The position numbers and the translations under genes were made by a program. DNA of 64,000 bases. Source: Sipunculus nudus. Taxonomy: Eukaryota > Annelida > Sipuncula > Golfingiida > Sipunculidae. Shown here in pieces: positions 11,105-24,745 of the stretch. The notes below the pieces were generated by a model. That model worked only from the letters and a program-made list of their open reading frames with translations. It was not told the origin of the DNA and did not search any database. The first letter of the stretch is position 1, and every line of letters starts with the position of its first letter. Location: contig CM049316.1 in the NCBI GenBank assembly GCA_026874595.1, positions 36,585,339 through 36,649,338 of the forward strand, read 5' to 3'.

Positions 11105-11640
11105 CTCCGTTCCAGTGATGGAGGACTCGAGTCCGGATTTGAACTCGAGTCCGGATTTGAACTCGAGTCCGGTGTCGGGTCCACATTTTTATGGACTCGG
11201 ACTAGGACTTGGACTAGGAGGTCCTCGACTCGGACTTGCACTCAAACTCGATGGTAAGGACTCAAGATATCAGGTTATCTCGAGTAAAGTAGAAAAAAAG
11301 CTCTGTCACATACAATAAGACAAGTGCAAGATATCAAAATGATATTACAAAAAAAAGAATATATATATCAAACATTAGCTCAGTATCTGTAGCTAAATTT
11401 AATAAAACATTCAAGTACAATGTATACCTTAATTAAAATAAAAATACTTATGATAATCTCCAATTTTCATATGGTAATTTTTATTTTAATATTCTTTAAA
11501 TACGGAGATTTTATTGGACCTGGCTAAGATGTGGACTTGGTTTCACGATTAATCGGAATCGAAGAATGTAGACTTGGACGCGAACGTGATTGGCCTGGAC
11601 TCGGACGTGCACTTGGACTCGGAGAGTCGGCTACATGACT
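11105..11640 (-). repeat. GAGTCC-rich family, copy in reverse orientation
   Basis: The reverse complement reads as GAGTCC-rich DNA (11520-11640), an A+T-rich core (about 11290-11510), then a second GAGTCC-rich block (11105-11260), the same order as copy A. It lies head-to-head with copy A across a spacer of about 160 bp. Within it an 18-bp unit, GAGTCCGGATTTGAACTC, is repeated. The 78-codon frame at 11082-11318 is only a translation of this repeat. Confidence 0.6.
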
Positions 11641-14368
11641 GCTCCGACCTAATATACGTACCTTGGCTGGTATGTCATTTGCATGTGGTTGTTTTGTTGT
11701 GTTTCTCTACTTCTGAATAGTAAGGGACATACAAAGCCGTTTCTCTGGTTTTTACTATTTAAACAAAGGGACACGCCAAAAGGGGAAAGAAAATAAAACA
11801 ACAGTTGTAACTCTTTGATAGGTGTTTCATTCCCCTGCTACAAATGACTTCTTTCTTTTAAACGAGTGAATGCCAAACAAACCTCTTATTTCCAGCCTCG
11901 GTTTCACTTCAAAGGTCCCACGTGGTTAACGCCTTAGTTCACTCATATAACAAAAAGGAGATATAACCGTTTGTTGCTGCGTTGTATGTCTCCAGGACTG
12001 TTTACTAGCCCGGCCAAATCGTTAAATGGTGACTTTTATCTTCCCTTCCTGCATGTCAATTAAACTGAGTTAATTAGTTCCTATCTCCTTTCAGTTTCCG
12101 ATGTTTTCTTGTCCCACAAAGCAAAATCCGTGGTAATTTATGCCGCGGTGTTTTAAGACGACTGTAAATTATAAATGTGTTTTAAACTTAATTACTGCTC
12201 TATAACTTTCAGCCTCGTCACAACTCTTTTGCTTTTATTTCACAGCTTGTTACATAGAGATGGAGTTTTTATGGTAGATAGACGAGAACCAAGTTCTATG
12301 ACCACAAACATAAATATAACAATCAAGATTTTCCCCCAAACAGTTGACAAACTAAAAGACATTCCTGATGAAAATGTTCTGTTCCATTTGATTACGTAAC
12401 TGATCCTCTGCAGCTGTCTAGACTAATAATTGCTATTTGTTCAGCATTGCGGTAGTCGGGTCGTATTATGTTGGACTACTGGAGGCGTATGTTCGAAACA
12501 CATGAAGATTTTCTCCTCTGACATAACAGATTCTTCGCGAGATGTCAGAATGAAGAACTTTTCATATCGAAAACCGCTCAAAAATTGTGATGAGGAATTA
12601 TTTTTATTATTTGTTTAATGCCTCGTGGCCTGCAAGAACGTTGTACTCAAAACAAACCAAATCCACCATTGGATACGTTGTTGTACAATTTACAGCAGCC
12701 ACCTTGTGAGAAAATTAAAAAAAAATATCATTTAGGTAAATCTCACTCTTTGAGCATGTCTTCTACGAGTTATGTGATTGATAGACAAATCAGCAACAGG
12801 ATGGATGGTCATGGCAGAGCAGTTTTCCCTTTGACTGGCATCACAACGCAAAGTATCCATCCAATATAAATTATTATTGTATTCAAGACGTTTTTCTAAT
12901 CTGACAGTACAGTCGCATTTTCGTTGAATAACTGTGAAATTTTTGCTTTATAACGGGAAACTGATTTATTTTATATATTTTCATTTTCATTGAAATACAC
13001 TGAGTCGCATTTGAACTAAGTCTTGATTGATTATATTTCTTCTCTTCACTAAACCTTCATCTGGCAATTTTCACACATTATAAATCGAAAATGACAACCA
13101 CAATGGCTACAGTGATTTCTTATTTAGAGATTGATTTAATGTTTTCCATCAGTGTAATATACAATTGAACTACGTATACGGCAGAGACAAGAGCTTGCAA
13201 TTAAACATATGACATTAAAAATAATTCTCTGGGAGATCAGGGGTTAAAACCAAATCAAACACGGCACTTTAAAATCCAACATGTAATTACGCGTTAACTA
13301 TGATATTAGTACTTACACGTTAAGTAATTTCAGCGTCTGCCGTGAATCGTCTATTAACCCCAGGTTGTCCCTCCGAAGTCCGCTGTCGTAATTTAGATTG
13401 TTCCTCATTTATATTACTTACCCATCCAAGAAATGATCCTTCTTTTTGAAGAAAAGATCCAGCCTTATACGTAAACACCATAAAAATAGTTATATTTTAA
13501 ACCGGATTAACGATCTTTACACGACCTGGTATAGATATATATGACGCTTTGCATGTAAAATGAGGTGCAATCAAGAACGGTGCCTACGATAGCTTCACTG
13601 GGATTAATTTTAAAGTGTGTTTGGCAGGAAACAGTTTAAACCATCGCCTTAAGCCTGATTCGCTGCCTATTAGATAGACTCAAGTCACGTGTGCTAAATT
13701 GGGCAGGGGACCAGCCAACGGGGCCAACGCCCGCGGGTCGAAATGAACAAAGACTGAATTGGACAAGCCCAAAATGAAAAAGGAATCCTTTTAGCTCAAT
13801 ATAAAACTTCTTAAACCGCTCTCAAATAGCGAACAAAGACCGATATATAGGGATCGATTAGAAGCTTTTGATCAGACTTGAACTAAAATGAAAGAATACC
13901 AATAAGTTTGCTTAATAAACCTCGTGGGAACGCCTCGAGTCGCTTATCAAGTGACATTAGTTTTTCAATTCTGGATGAAAAATCTTACCGGATAACTGGA
14001 CCAGGCATGAAAACTATCAACACAAATGATCTCGTTCATCAGTCACGCCAGTACACGGACGTTAAGACAGCAAGGGCACTACCTCCAGTAGTCAAAGGCG
14101 TAACCTTTGGTTAAAATGCTACAGGCAAGTCATTAATAACAAATGATTCTTGTCCTTGCGTCGAGGACACGCCCGACAAACTTTTGATGGATTACTATTA
14201 AACGGGATGTCAGTACAGCTGGGCTGACTGAGTAACGTCAATATCACAACTCATGTCAACACTCAGTTAGCGGAAAGCCTTAGTAGTAGCAAATACCGGG
14301 TCTGAATGGCATATCTTAGCGTAACTGTGAAAGTGCATAGTTGTGAGTAAGATGTGCGTAAAAGAGAA
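11641..14368. other. unannotated A+T-rich DNA
   Basis: Several frames of 60-83 codons occur (12175-12399, 12430-12618, 12618-12869 and 13908-14114), all on the plus strand. None shows a domain, a long hydrophobic pattern with a signal peptide, or clear exon borders. I see no repeat matching other parts of the window. Confidence 0.45.
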
Positions 14369-14379
14369 GGGGGGGGGGG
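14369..14379. repeat. poly-G tract (G11)
   Basis: Eleven G residues, followed about 80 bp later by a short (ATT)n tract (14463-14486) that leads into the minisatellite. Confidence 0.9.
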
Positions 14380-14514
14380 TGTAAGAAATCAGATTTGGTC
14401 GAATATATATACGAAGCCGCTCCAATTTCGATAATTAAAGGTCTAATTATTTTCACGGTTATTGTTATTATTATTATTATTATTAATTTTGGGTTTGATA
14501 TTGATCTGGGGTTT

Positions 14515-16000
14515 ATACGGTTCTGATCCAGAGTTGGTGTCGATCCGGAGTGGATGCAGTTTTGATTCGGAGTTTATCTGGAGTTGATACGGTGTTGATT
14601 CAAAATTGAATTCTGACATGATTCCATTTCATCAGAACTTGATCCAGTGTAGATCCGAAATTGATTCAGTTTTGGTCCGGACAGGATCCAATTTGAGCCT
14701 ACGTTAATCCCGGAGGTGATCCAGTTTGATCTATGAATGATATAGGGTATATCCGGAATTGATCCGAAATTGATCCAGTTTAATTTATGCATGATCTGTC
14801 GTTGATCCGGAGTCGATCCAGTGTTTTCTATGCATGGTTTGTGTTTTATCTGGTGTTAATCCAGTGTTATCTATACATGGTTTGTGGTTTATCCGGTGTT
14901 GATCCAGTTTAATCTGTACATGGTCTGTGGTTTATCCGGTGTTGATCCGGTTTAATCTATGCATGGTCTGAGGTTTATCCGGAGTTGATCCAGTGATATC
15001 TATGCATGGTCTGTGGTTTATCCGGTGTTGATCAAGTGTTATCTATGCATGGGCTGTGGTTTATCCGGAGTTGATCCAGTGTTATCTATGCATGGTCTGT
15101 GGTTTATCCGGTGTTGATCAAGTGTTATCCATGCATGGTCTGTGGTTTATCCGGTGTTGATCAAGTGTTATCTATGCATGGGCTGTGGTTTATCCGGAGT
15201 TGATCCAGTGTTATCTATGCATGGTCTGTGGTTTATCCGGTGTTGATCCTGTGTTATCTTTGCATGGTCTGTGGTTTATCCGGTGTTGATCGTTTGTTAT
15301 CTATGCATGGTCTATGGTTTATCCGGTGTTGATCAAGTGTTATCCATGCATGGTCTGTGGTTTATCCGGTGTTGATCAAGTGTTATCTATGCATGGTCTG
15401 TGGTTTATCCGGTGTTGATCGAGTGTTATCTATGCATGGTCTGTGGTTTATCCGGAGTTGATCCAGTGTTATCTTTGCATGGTCTGTGGTTTATCCGGAG
15501 TTGATCCAGTGTTATCTTTGCATGGTCTGTGGTTTATCCGGTGTTGATCAAGTGTTATCTATGCATGGTCTGTGGTTCATCCGGTGTTGATCCTGTGTTA
15601 TCCATGCATGGTCTGTGGTTTATCCGATGTTGATCCTGTGTTATCCATGCATGGTCTGTGGTTTATCCGATGTTGATCCTGTGTTATCCATGCATGGTCT
15701 GTGGTTTATCCGGTGTTGATCGTGTGTTATCTATGCATGGTCTGTGGTTTATCCGGTGTTGATCCTGTGTTATCCATGCATGGTCTGTGGTTTATCCGAT
15801 GTTGATCCTGTGTTATCCATGCATGGTCTATGGTTTATCCGGTGTTGATCCAGTGTTATCTGTGCATGGTCTATGGTTTATCCGGTGTAAATCCAGTTTA
15901 ATCAATGCATGAACTGTGGTTGATCCGAGTTGATCCGGAGATGACTCGGTTTTAAACCAGGGATGCCTTGGAGTTAATCATGGGGTAATCATGAGGTGAT
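14515..16000 (+). repeat. 43-bp minisatellite
   Basis: A tandem array with a period of 43 bp (for example GTCTGTGG starts at 15095 and 15138). The unit carries GTCTGTGGTTTATCCGG, then TGTTGATC, a variable trinucleotide and TTATCTATGCATG. The regular core runs from about 14790 to 15925, roughly 26 units. Flanking units to 14515 on the left and 16000 on the right are degenerate, with only GATCC..GTT motifs left. Variants alternate TGTTGATCAAG, AGTTGATCCAG and TGTTGATCCTG, which shows expansion of sub-families. The unit is not a multiple of three and is not coding. Confidence 0.95.
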
Positions 16001-18689
16001 CCATAACTGGATATGAATTAAAGATCATGTATGTCTTTTGAACATCTTTCTAATGAGTATGAATGTGTAGTTAATTTACAAGGAAGTTGATAAAATCTGA
16101 TAATGGCTGGTGTATATACGCTACCTGAGTCATTTATGTGTTTTTATTGTAGAGAACCAAACATGAGAAGTGAATTTGATAAAAGACAGGTGCTTGCGTA
16201 GGTGTGCCTTCAATGAGCAGATCTGGTGCCACTCCTGTTTTCTTCCGGTCCCGTGTACACACAGGAAGTCTGTAATTCCTTTAATTACACATTTATCAGT
16301 CTACAAAACTGCCAAGTCGCTTTCACAGTCGTTCTATATGATAAAAATCAGCTCTCGTGTGTCTTGCGTTTCACCCTAGACACAGAACGTCTACAATCCC
16401 TTTGAACATCCTGACTTGTGTTTTTATAAAACAAAAACCCTGATTTATGGAACTTTGGCGTGATGTAAGTAGAAATTCAGATAAGAACAAAAACATTTGA
16501 TTTATTATGTCTAGACACAATTGAGGTAGATTGAAGGGGTCTTAAATTGTACCTACATCAATTCTACATACTACAGGAAACGAAGTCTGTGATAGTGGGA
16601 TATGTTATATTTTCAGAGATCTCTGTAAGAAGACATTGAACAGTCAGTCCATCTTGAAGGGACAGAAAAAGGAATTCACGCTTAACCTTGTACTTTATAC
16701 CATGTACCTAAAACATACAGATTTCCGTTTTCCTTCCAGGCAAAATAATGAGACATTTTTACTACATTTTAGTCATCTCTTTTGATTATTAATGTCATTT
16801 CTTCTAGAGAAGATGATCAGCAACTGATAAAGCCTTTGTTTTTTATTGTTTTCATACGATATCGTGGAGCATAAATAAGAAAACACTGCGTGTAAGAATA
16901 AATACACGGCGATTTCTTAGCGTCGGAAATAGCAGCAAGTGGTAGTTTTTCGGTGATATTTAAAAAAAAGTGTCATTTTCTCTTAATGGGAAGGCTGTGT
17001 CCCACAGGCGTGTATCACTCACATACAAGTGCGTCTTTGCTGGTGTAATAACCAAGCAATGGGGATGATAACACACCCAGGACCCGAAGGTGTGGTAGAT
17101 ACTGGGCCTGGGTGACACCACGATACAAAAATAATATGATAGGAAGCGAGAGCAAGAAAAATGGAGTCGGTAACCTCCACCAAAATATTATAAAAAAAAG
17201 TTTCGTGAAGAGTCGCTGGGTCACGATCGATACTTTAAACAATGAGAAAATTTTCTTATGTTATCTCTAAATCAAATACTTATATGAGGGGTGAAATCAG
17301 ACCTTTATTTCATCTAACAATAAAGAAGGAATTTCCGCCCGTTGAATATCCTCTTGGATTTTATTCAAATATCTATATATACTAGCAGAAGAAAATATAT
17401 ACGGTGTTGGTTACTCTGTACATCGTGAAATCGCGAAAATGAATCCCTCGCGAACATTGTAAAATAAAACTCGTAAAAATTGAACCACGCGAAAATTAAA
17501 CAAACCACAATGTCGTTGGATATCGAAGAGGCACTAGTATCAAGTTACCATAATGTGGTTGGTCGAAAATTATCGTAGACACCCCAGGCAATTATGCCCT
17601 TTGCAAACAAGTAGAGGACTAATCGTCGGTCATTAACAGTCGCAGCCAATATTTGTGTGGGGTCCTCCTTTCCTCTCATTCCTTAAGATAATGACAACAC
17701 ACAGTAGACAATTGTAGTACATTCTAAGTTAGATAAAGAATGGGAATTGCACCATTTTAGGCATGCTATATATTTTATTACTAATAGGCAATACGTGTTG
17801 TGTGTGATAAAGTGCACGTAAGAGCATACTTTTAGATTTTACTATTTTGTTAGGATATATAGTGTCACTGCATAATGGGCATGGCATATTTTCAACATAG
17901 GAACCTGTGAAGTTTTTACCCTAATTATTAAAACTTAAAGGAGATAATATATTTCCGCACATTAATGAAAAAAATACTTGTTAGTATCAGCCACCCAATG
18001 ATGTAATTATGTAAAAATGGCATATCCATCACTAAACTAAAACATATGAAATTAAATATTTGCAATATGAATAAAAAATGATATTCTCGGTCGTCTTCTC
18101 GAATGCTGTCCGTTTTCATTGTTAAATGTAGGTGCAGGTGTGACAACAAATGTATAGATTACTTCAGACAACAGAACCAAAAGATTCATAGAGTCTTTGA
18201 TATGCTTTCCTTAGTTCTTTCGTTATTCTGCTCTCTGAAAGACCAGTCTTAATGGGTTGCTCAAAATGATGTCAAGATCACGGACGCTCATGATCAGCAA
18301 TTCCAAGAGGTTCAACAGTCAGACCATCTAGGTATCTGATAAAAAGAAGAATAAATAGCTTCTCACGATTCTGGACCATACAACGAAAGATCTCTGGCAC
18401 TAAGGGTCGCTTCAATAGAACTGGTTCGACTAAAGGTTCTTGAAGTGTTGTGTCTTTCAGGGGAAACGCCAATACAAACAGAAAAGCCGTGGTATGATTT
18501 TTGGGGACCAAAAACTGCTCACTTTATCACTAGAAAAACCAGCAGAACCGTTTGAACAAAAAATACAACTGTGGAATTGGATATAAACTGAAATGACTAA
18601 CACTGAGAGGGTATTCGCCAAATCGTTACAGAGGTTTTCAAACCTGATATTTCGGTTTATATATATTATACGTTAAATCGGCCTCATAG
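16001..18689. other. unannotated DNA with a GCGAAAAT-rich patch
   Basis: Mostly featureless A+T-rich DNA. Around 17425-17500, CGCGAAAAT/CGCGAAC motifs recur four times within 80 bp. Similar 'CGCGAAAATTAAA' stretches often belong to dispersed repeats in invertebrate genomes, but I see no second copy here. Frames at 16170, 17015 and 18278 have no recognisable product. Confidence 0.45.
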
Positions 18690-19260
18690 CTGCAGATGTT
18701 TCGGAAAATCCGGCAAGAAAAAAAAGGGGTTAAAAATCCATAACGGTCGGAAAATTCGGAAAATGTGATGACGGAACGGATAAAAAACCTGGCTGATATT
18801 CAACCTACTTTCCCTTCTGTATATCATTTCTCTTGTCAATAACATTTCTAGAAACAACATTAGAAGTGACCAAAATGCCCGGAAAAATCTGGTCATCTTG
18901 ACCGCAAATCGGTTAACTGTGCGAGCACTGGCCAGCAAGCGTTTTTTCCCCGGAAAATTGGTAGCAATGGTAGATGTTTAGATGCTGCCTAACCGCTTTT
19001 TAATTTTTTTGTGAACAATTACTTTAAACAGTTTTTACAATGTCAAAGTTTTCCTGGCCGATTTTAGTCCGACAGGAAATTTGGTATATGTGATGACAGA
19101 ATCGACAAAAATGGCCGATTATTTAGACATATTCCCTTCTGTTATTTTTTATGATGACAACAGCGGTCCGGGGCACGAAATAAGGAGTGACCAAACTGGC
19201 CGGAAAAATATGGTGATGTGAACCTGTGAATTGGTGCTTGCACGAGTTTACGAACATGCA
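18690..19260 (+). repeat. diverged direct duplication (~340 bp period)
   Basis: The segment 18700-18930 reappears, diverged, at about 19040-19255. Shared motifs occur in the same order: GTGATGAC with GGA or AGA, TTCCCTTCTGT, GAAGTGACCAAA or GGAGTGACCAAA, GCCGGAAAAAT or GCCCGGAAAAAT, and TTGTGCGAGCAC-like or TTGCACGAG. The minus-strand frames here (84 codons at 18684 and 125 codons at 19142) are not conserved between the two units, which argues against coding. Confidence 0.55.
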
Positions 19261-21879
19261 TCGGGCGGCGAGATTTTAACGTACTTACGAGATTTCGTTT
19301 TGAGATTTCAACGTTGCGACCGACAAGGTAAAATTGGCACCCAAAAGGAAACTGATAGACTGGAGTCCGTCCTACACTTGTAAATGCCTTGTAGAAGCTG
19401 ATGTTTCGGCATTTAAGTAAGATCTCCTTTCCAAGATATATGCAGTCCAGGGATCGTAATACTTTGAAATTTTCACCTTTCCAACAGAAAGGCATTATTA
19501 CAGGTTTGCCTTTCCGCAAGTAAAATTTGTCTTTCCTATAATTATGACAAATTTCAGTGACTCTTTGGTCAGTATAAACCTGACCATCTTACATGCCATC
19601 CTACATGCACACTTGCATGCAAAAAGAGCAGGAGTAACTTAACAAATTGGCCAAAAAGCTGTAATGTCCAGGTTACTGTAACGTTTTTTTGCTTCATGTC
19701 TGTTACTTGTTACGGAACCCAATATCAACAGATCACGTATGCGTGATGAACATGAATTTTGTCAAGGAGATAAAAAAATCAGATTCAGCATGAAATGCCT
19801 AGCGGAATGAATAAAGAAGTCATTTTTTTTTTGTTAACAAATAACTATAATTTATACTTAAAACTCCCTAACATTACAATGCACTAAATCAATACAATTA
19901 CACAGTATAACAGCAGTATAACAACAAATCAATACAATCAAACAGTAAAATAAACAAAGTGCTCAGTACCTGGATACAGCGATAAGTCCTTTCAAATGTA
20001 TAAGCCGGACGAACAGTTCACACAAATTCTCTCGGAGAATAACAGTCCAATGTAAAGCTCTTGTAACAATCCCGAAAGTAAACTGAAGACCAAATAAAAT
20101 TTGTCACAAATCCAGAAGAAAATCTGAAGAAAATCTAATTGCCGCACTGATCGGAATAGGTCCAACAAACTGACATACACGCTTCTGTGTCCGCTGAAAT
20201 ATTTTCTCACCTCTCTCTCGGCTTTAAAACACAGCCTCTTTAAATAACTTTTCACCTCAAGCCGAGAATTTTCCGTTCCTAACATAGGAACCTAACATAA
20301 TAAACACGCTCAAAGAACATACTGGAACAAGAACGCTCTGTATCTACACGCCAGGGTTCAACCAATGCGGCATCCGGCCAGGCGAGGCCGCTACAACACG
20401 AGCTACGCGCGGCACCAACCTATTGTCAACAACGCATGGAGCACCCCTGCGCACATTAAAAAAACACATACTAGATCGCTGCACACAATAAAAGGGCACC
20501 TGTAACATAATACTTTAATCAGCTGCTAATGCGGAAAACACCCAGGTGTTCACCTTTCATACGGATTGGCACGAAATGAAAAATGCCCTTCCATGCACGT
20601 TTGCCTGCAGTCTGGCGCTTATATGCATCGTATTCCTCATAACTGTCTACTATCCTTTATTTTATTCTGTGTAATGACCCCAAATTTTCACCCATTTAAG
20701 GTCATCTAAAGGTAACCTGCTGGGAACATCCGCCGCTGATTGATAGGTACTAGTGTTTGGAGCCGTGATCGCTTATAATCGATGATCGTTCGGCTGATGC
20801 AGACGATCCGATCATCGATCTTACATTACCATAATCGGTTTTATATTTTGTTCTCCAAGGTTAATGAAAGATACGCTTTAACAAAATTTAAACGTACCCG
20901 ACAGGTAGTCTGGATATAATTTCAGGATATTGGGGGTAATCTGAAAAAGGATTATATGAAATCACTACACCTAGCAAACCAGACAAAGTTCAATTCGATA
21001 TATCGTCATATTATCCCTCCTTAACTAGGGAATGAATCAGTTTGGTATGCTATGTATATTTCGTGAATCACCCACTTTGGAAGATTTATGAACTTGGTCT
21101 CATGTATTAACGGAAGTGGAAAGCGAGAACCTCGTAATTTATCGCGGTATTTGATTGTCCCAAATTCTAGTCAGGTACGTGTGCACCGTGAGCAATGCTG
21201 ACCGAAATCTTTGTCACCCTGTGACTGTAAATGCAAGATATAAATCTAAAAATCGATTGCGGTAAATATATGTCATTATATGTTTGGTACATAGAAATGC
21301 TTTATGGTATACATCACATGGCCTGATCTACAATATCTTCAGCAGAATAAGTGTTTTGGGACTAATAACGTACCTTCTTTAATAACAAATTGTAAACAGG
21401 TTAATTAAGCGAAACATAATAATAAGTTATCGAAATCAATAGTTTTGTGTGAAGAATTGACACAGTTGCGGTGTGCAATGGATGGACTCCTGGTTTAGTT
21501 TTTGTGCGGCGGGTCATTCCTTGTGCCAGATATGTAAATGAAGCACAGACCGAGAATTTCGTGATTCATCCCGGCTGTCAGCGGTCCATATTTGGAGGAC
21601 ATGTCAGCTGAGTTCTTCTGTTCAACATGACGCTCGGCGACGCATATTATTACACAAAAAATATATAAAACCGGCTCCAGAATTAAAAAAAAATTGCACA
21701 CTTATGTTCTGTCCGTGTAGAAATATTCCAGTGTGCAGGGACCGACTGGACAGGGAGTATAAGGAGCCATTCCAAATGTCATTCTGGGATAATCTAATAT
21801 TAATTTTAATTCAATGATAGCATCTGAAAGATGAGGCTGCAATCATCATTCAGTAAAATTTTGTATAAAAGTAAAAATT
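19261..21879. other. unannotated DNA
   Basis: The stretch contains a short inverted repeat around ATCGATGATCG/CGATCATCGAT (20778-20820) and a G+C-richer patch near 20340-20450. The minus-strand frame at 19992-20285 (97 codons) has no recognised motif. Nothing else is supported. Confidence 0.4.
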
Positions 21880-22060
21880 CAGGGACGTATCCAGGATTTA
21901 GGAAATGAGCGGTTCAACCCTGGAGGAACAATGAAAAAACCTTAAAAAAGGTCCCCGGGTCACGAAAAGGGGAGTCAAGCCACAACAAATTATCTGAAAC
22001 CCTTAAAAATGGTTGCTGTGGCTGAAAAGGGGAGCGGACTCCCTGAAAACCCCTCCCCAC
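21880..22060 (+). mobile_element. hAT-like terminus, diverged
   Basis: CAGGGACGTATCCAGGATTT followed by GGTTCAACCC and repeated AAAGGGG-type motifs resembles the start of the element at 8539. An internal near-duplication (CTTAAAAAAGG..AAAAGGGGAG and CTTAAAAATGG..AAAAGGGGAG) spans 21940-22040. No opposite terminus was found. Confidence 0.35.
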
Positions 22061-24361
22061 AACCGGAACCGCGTAGACCTGAATATTTCGTCAGCCGAAG
22101 TCTTACAATTAATATTCAGTGGAAATAGGCGTATACTTTTAGCAAGTAATCATGCAACCATATCACGCAAGCGAAATTGCAACAGTTTATTGCACGCGAT
22201 TGTGCAAACTATGGTATATATATTATTACAACAAAAATAATGTTAAAACTCAGCGTAATGGCGTGCCGGCAAAGCTTAAGTGAATGCAAATGTAATGAAC
22301 ATTTAGTTTGAAAAAGATTTAGGTAATAAGACAAAATACATAACTGGCTGCAGATTAAGATATAATGGTGTATGAAGCACGCAACAAATAATTTGTAATA
22401 TAACATGCAATCCATCAAAAGTGACTAATTTCTGAAACCTAGCTTGCCTTTATTTATCAACGAACTCATTAAGCGTGAAATGGGCTTTGGCAAACTATTT
22501 CAATACCAAAATGAAAAAGAGAAATTTAGCAAAACAATTACAGCTTGATATAAATCCATAATATATAATCAAAACAAGAACCAACATAATTCTTCTCTCC
22601 TAATTTTGCTTGTCCAATCGGACGCCTGTACACCTAGAGCCGAGGGTCCGAGTTCTAGCGCACAAACGCTTAAACCCGCGATACTTAAGACCATGATATA
22701 ACTCTGTCTGTGGCGTGTGGGAATTAAATGTGTCTGAAATAAAACATGCGGCGAGAAAATGAAAAATCGCTTTTGTATGAGCAATTTTCATTTAATATTT
22801 CGAGGAAACCATACACTGTCTTTGTCGTCATCATCAGCAACGAAAAGGACAAAAACATTTTACCACCAACTCGTTATAGAGCTTCTCTTTCCAAACGAAG
22901 AAAATAAAACTGAATCAAAGTGACTGTCGTTCAAATGAATGTTTGCCGTGTTTAACATCCAATATCTTATGAAGCCTCATATATTTGGTATGAGCCATAT
23001 ATACGTGACATAATAAATCAGTGTATAATTATGAGGCAACTCCTTTAATATCGCTGACGATTTATTTAATCACTTTATAAAAATCCACGAAATAAAATAT
23101 AGATCATTTGATTAAATCAGAGAAGAACGATGCTCTTTGCATGCATTTGCCTTTGAAGGACAAATATAAATTACATTTAACAAATGTATTTCGAAATTAA
23201 GCGGTTTTAAGGCTTTTGTCGCGGCATACGGCGAGGGTAAATATATTATACGATTGAAGAATCAATAACTGTCAGAGTGACGTGAAAAGTTAACCAAGTT
23301 CGAAAATAAACTACCACAACTTGAGCGAAACGGGCGCGGCGTGCGTGCCCTGATATAACAAGATGTCGCACCTGTGGCGTCACTCCGTCATGGCGGCTAT
23401 ACTGGGACTTATCACGCCATTTGATTATTCCGTATATTCCAGGCTGCCCAATAAATACCAATGATAAAGTGATAAAATCATGATATATAATCCCTTTATG
23501 GCCTGTCTATTTCCTCTGCTGAGATCTATACGGGGAGGCTATTGAGGACAACACTGTTTGTTCCAAAATTTGGATTGTGGTCTCCGCCCGAGTTTGGCTC
23601 ACATAAACCTAACGTCTTGCATTTCCTTGGCTTTCGGACTCAGAGCTGAAGGGTCATGCCCCAATTGTGTCATACGTATTCCTGAATTTGCAAATAAATT
23701 AATCATCTCACTGTCATGGCTACCTAGGCGCGATATGGCTTTATCGGGACACTGAACGCAGAGCTATTCATGGAAACCTCATAAATTCATGTTCAGCTTT
23801 AATGAATCACACATAACTGGGACAAGAATAGTTACAAGCAGTGACGTCATAGCCTTAATTGTTATACATGGAGCATTAAAATGGGTTCTTGTAAGATTAA
23901 TTGATACCTGAACTATAATCTGAAATTAAACAGATATGTTGATATCATAGCCATGTTGTTACTTATGTAGCTCCCGGAAGTGGCAGAGGATTAAGTGATC
24001 ATCTTTGTTCCTGTGTTTGTATTTTGGTCTGACCAATATCTCAATGTTTACAATGAAGTTCCATGAAATTCTGCGCAGTGGCCATGGGCGTGCAATATAC
24101 TAAATACACAAAAGCTATTTTTTGTCTGTTGTGTGTCTGTTGTCCTGTTTGTTTCACTGTACAACGTAGCCACACATATATCAAAGCCCCTCTCCCCAAA
24201 TCTAAGCAAATATGACTAGTGGAGATAATTTTTGTACACCAAAGAACACAGTTCCAGGGGTTGGCCGCAAATAAAAAAAATTGCGTCATCAGGCTGACAT
24301 TATCACCAGGAAACTTGAGTTTAATGTAATGTCCCTGATAAGACTCAGTGTAGAAGTTAAT
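22061..24361. other. unannotated A+T-rich DNA
   Basis: Frames of 65-82 codons at 22209, 22569, 23246, 23558 and 24041 show no recognisable product. No tandem or inverted structure of note was found. Confidence 0.45.
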
Positions 24362-24745
24362 TAATTCGAATCTACACCATTCAAGTCCGAGTCGAAGTCC
24401 GAGTCACTGAGGTTCGAGTCCAAGTCCAACTTCTTCACGTGCGAATCATTTGCAACTCGAGTCCAGGTCCAATACTAATGTTAGTTTACAAGTGCCCTTT
24501 GCTTGAATGTTTAATGACGTTTAGCCCCTGGAGCTTAAACTTGGTATGTATATAGTCTTATAATAATATTTTATTAGTTGTTCTTTCATGTGCAGAAATG
24601 TGTATGTATGATATGACAGAGCTTTCTTTTCTACTTAAGTTCAGGCTCAACATAACTTTTTCTACTTAAGAATCAGGCCTAGATCGACTCGGCCTGATTT
24701 TTTAAATCCTTACCGCCGGATCCTCTAGTCCAAGTCCGAGATTAT
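24362..24745 (+). repeat. GAGTCC-rich family, copy B
   Basis: The block opens with AAGTCCGAGTCGAAGTCC and GAGGTTCGAGTCCAAGTCC, which parallels copy A (GAGGTTCGAGTGCAAGTCC). It continues through CCAATACTAATGTTAG, an A+T-rich core with GAGCTTAAACTTGGTATGTA, and ends near GTCCAAGTCCGAG at 24730. It is shorter than copy A because the second hexamer block is reduced. Confidence 0.7.

Noticed and set aside
19142-19519. 125-codon minus-strand frame
   Set aside because: It overlaps one unit of an old direct duplication whose other unit does not preserve the frame. No domain was recognised.
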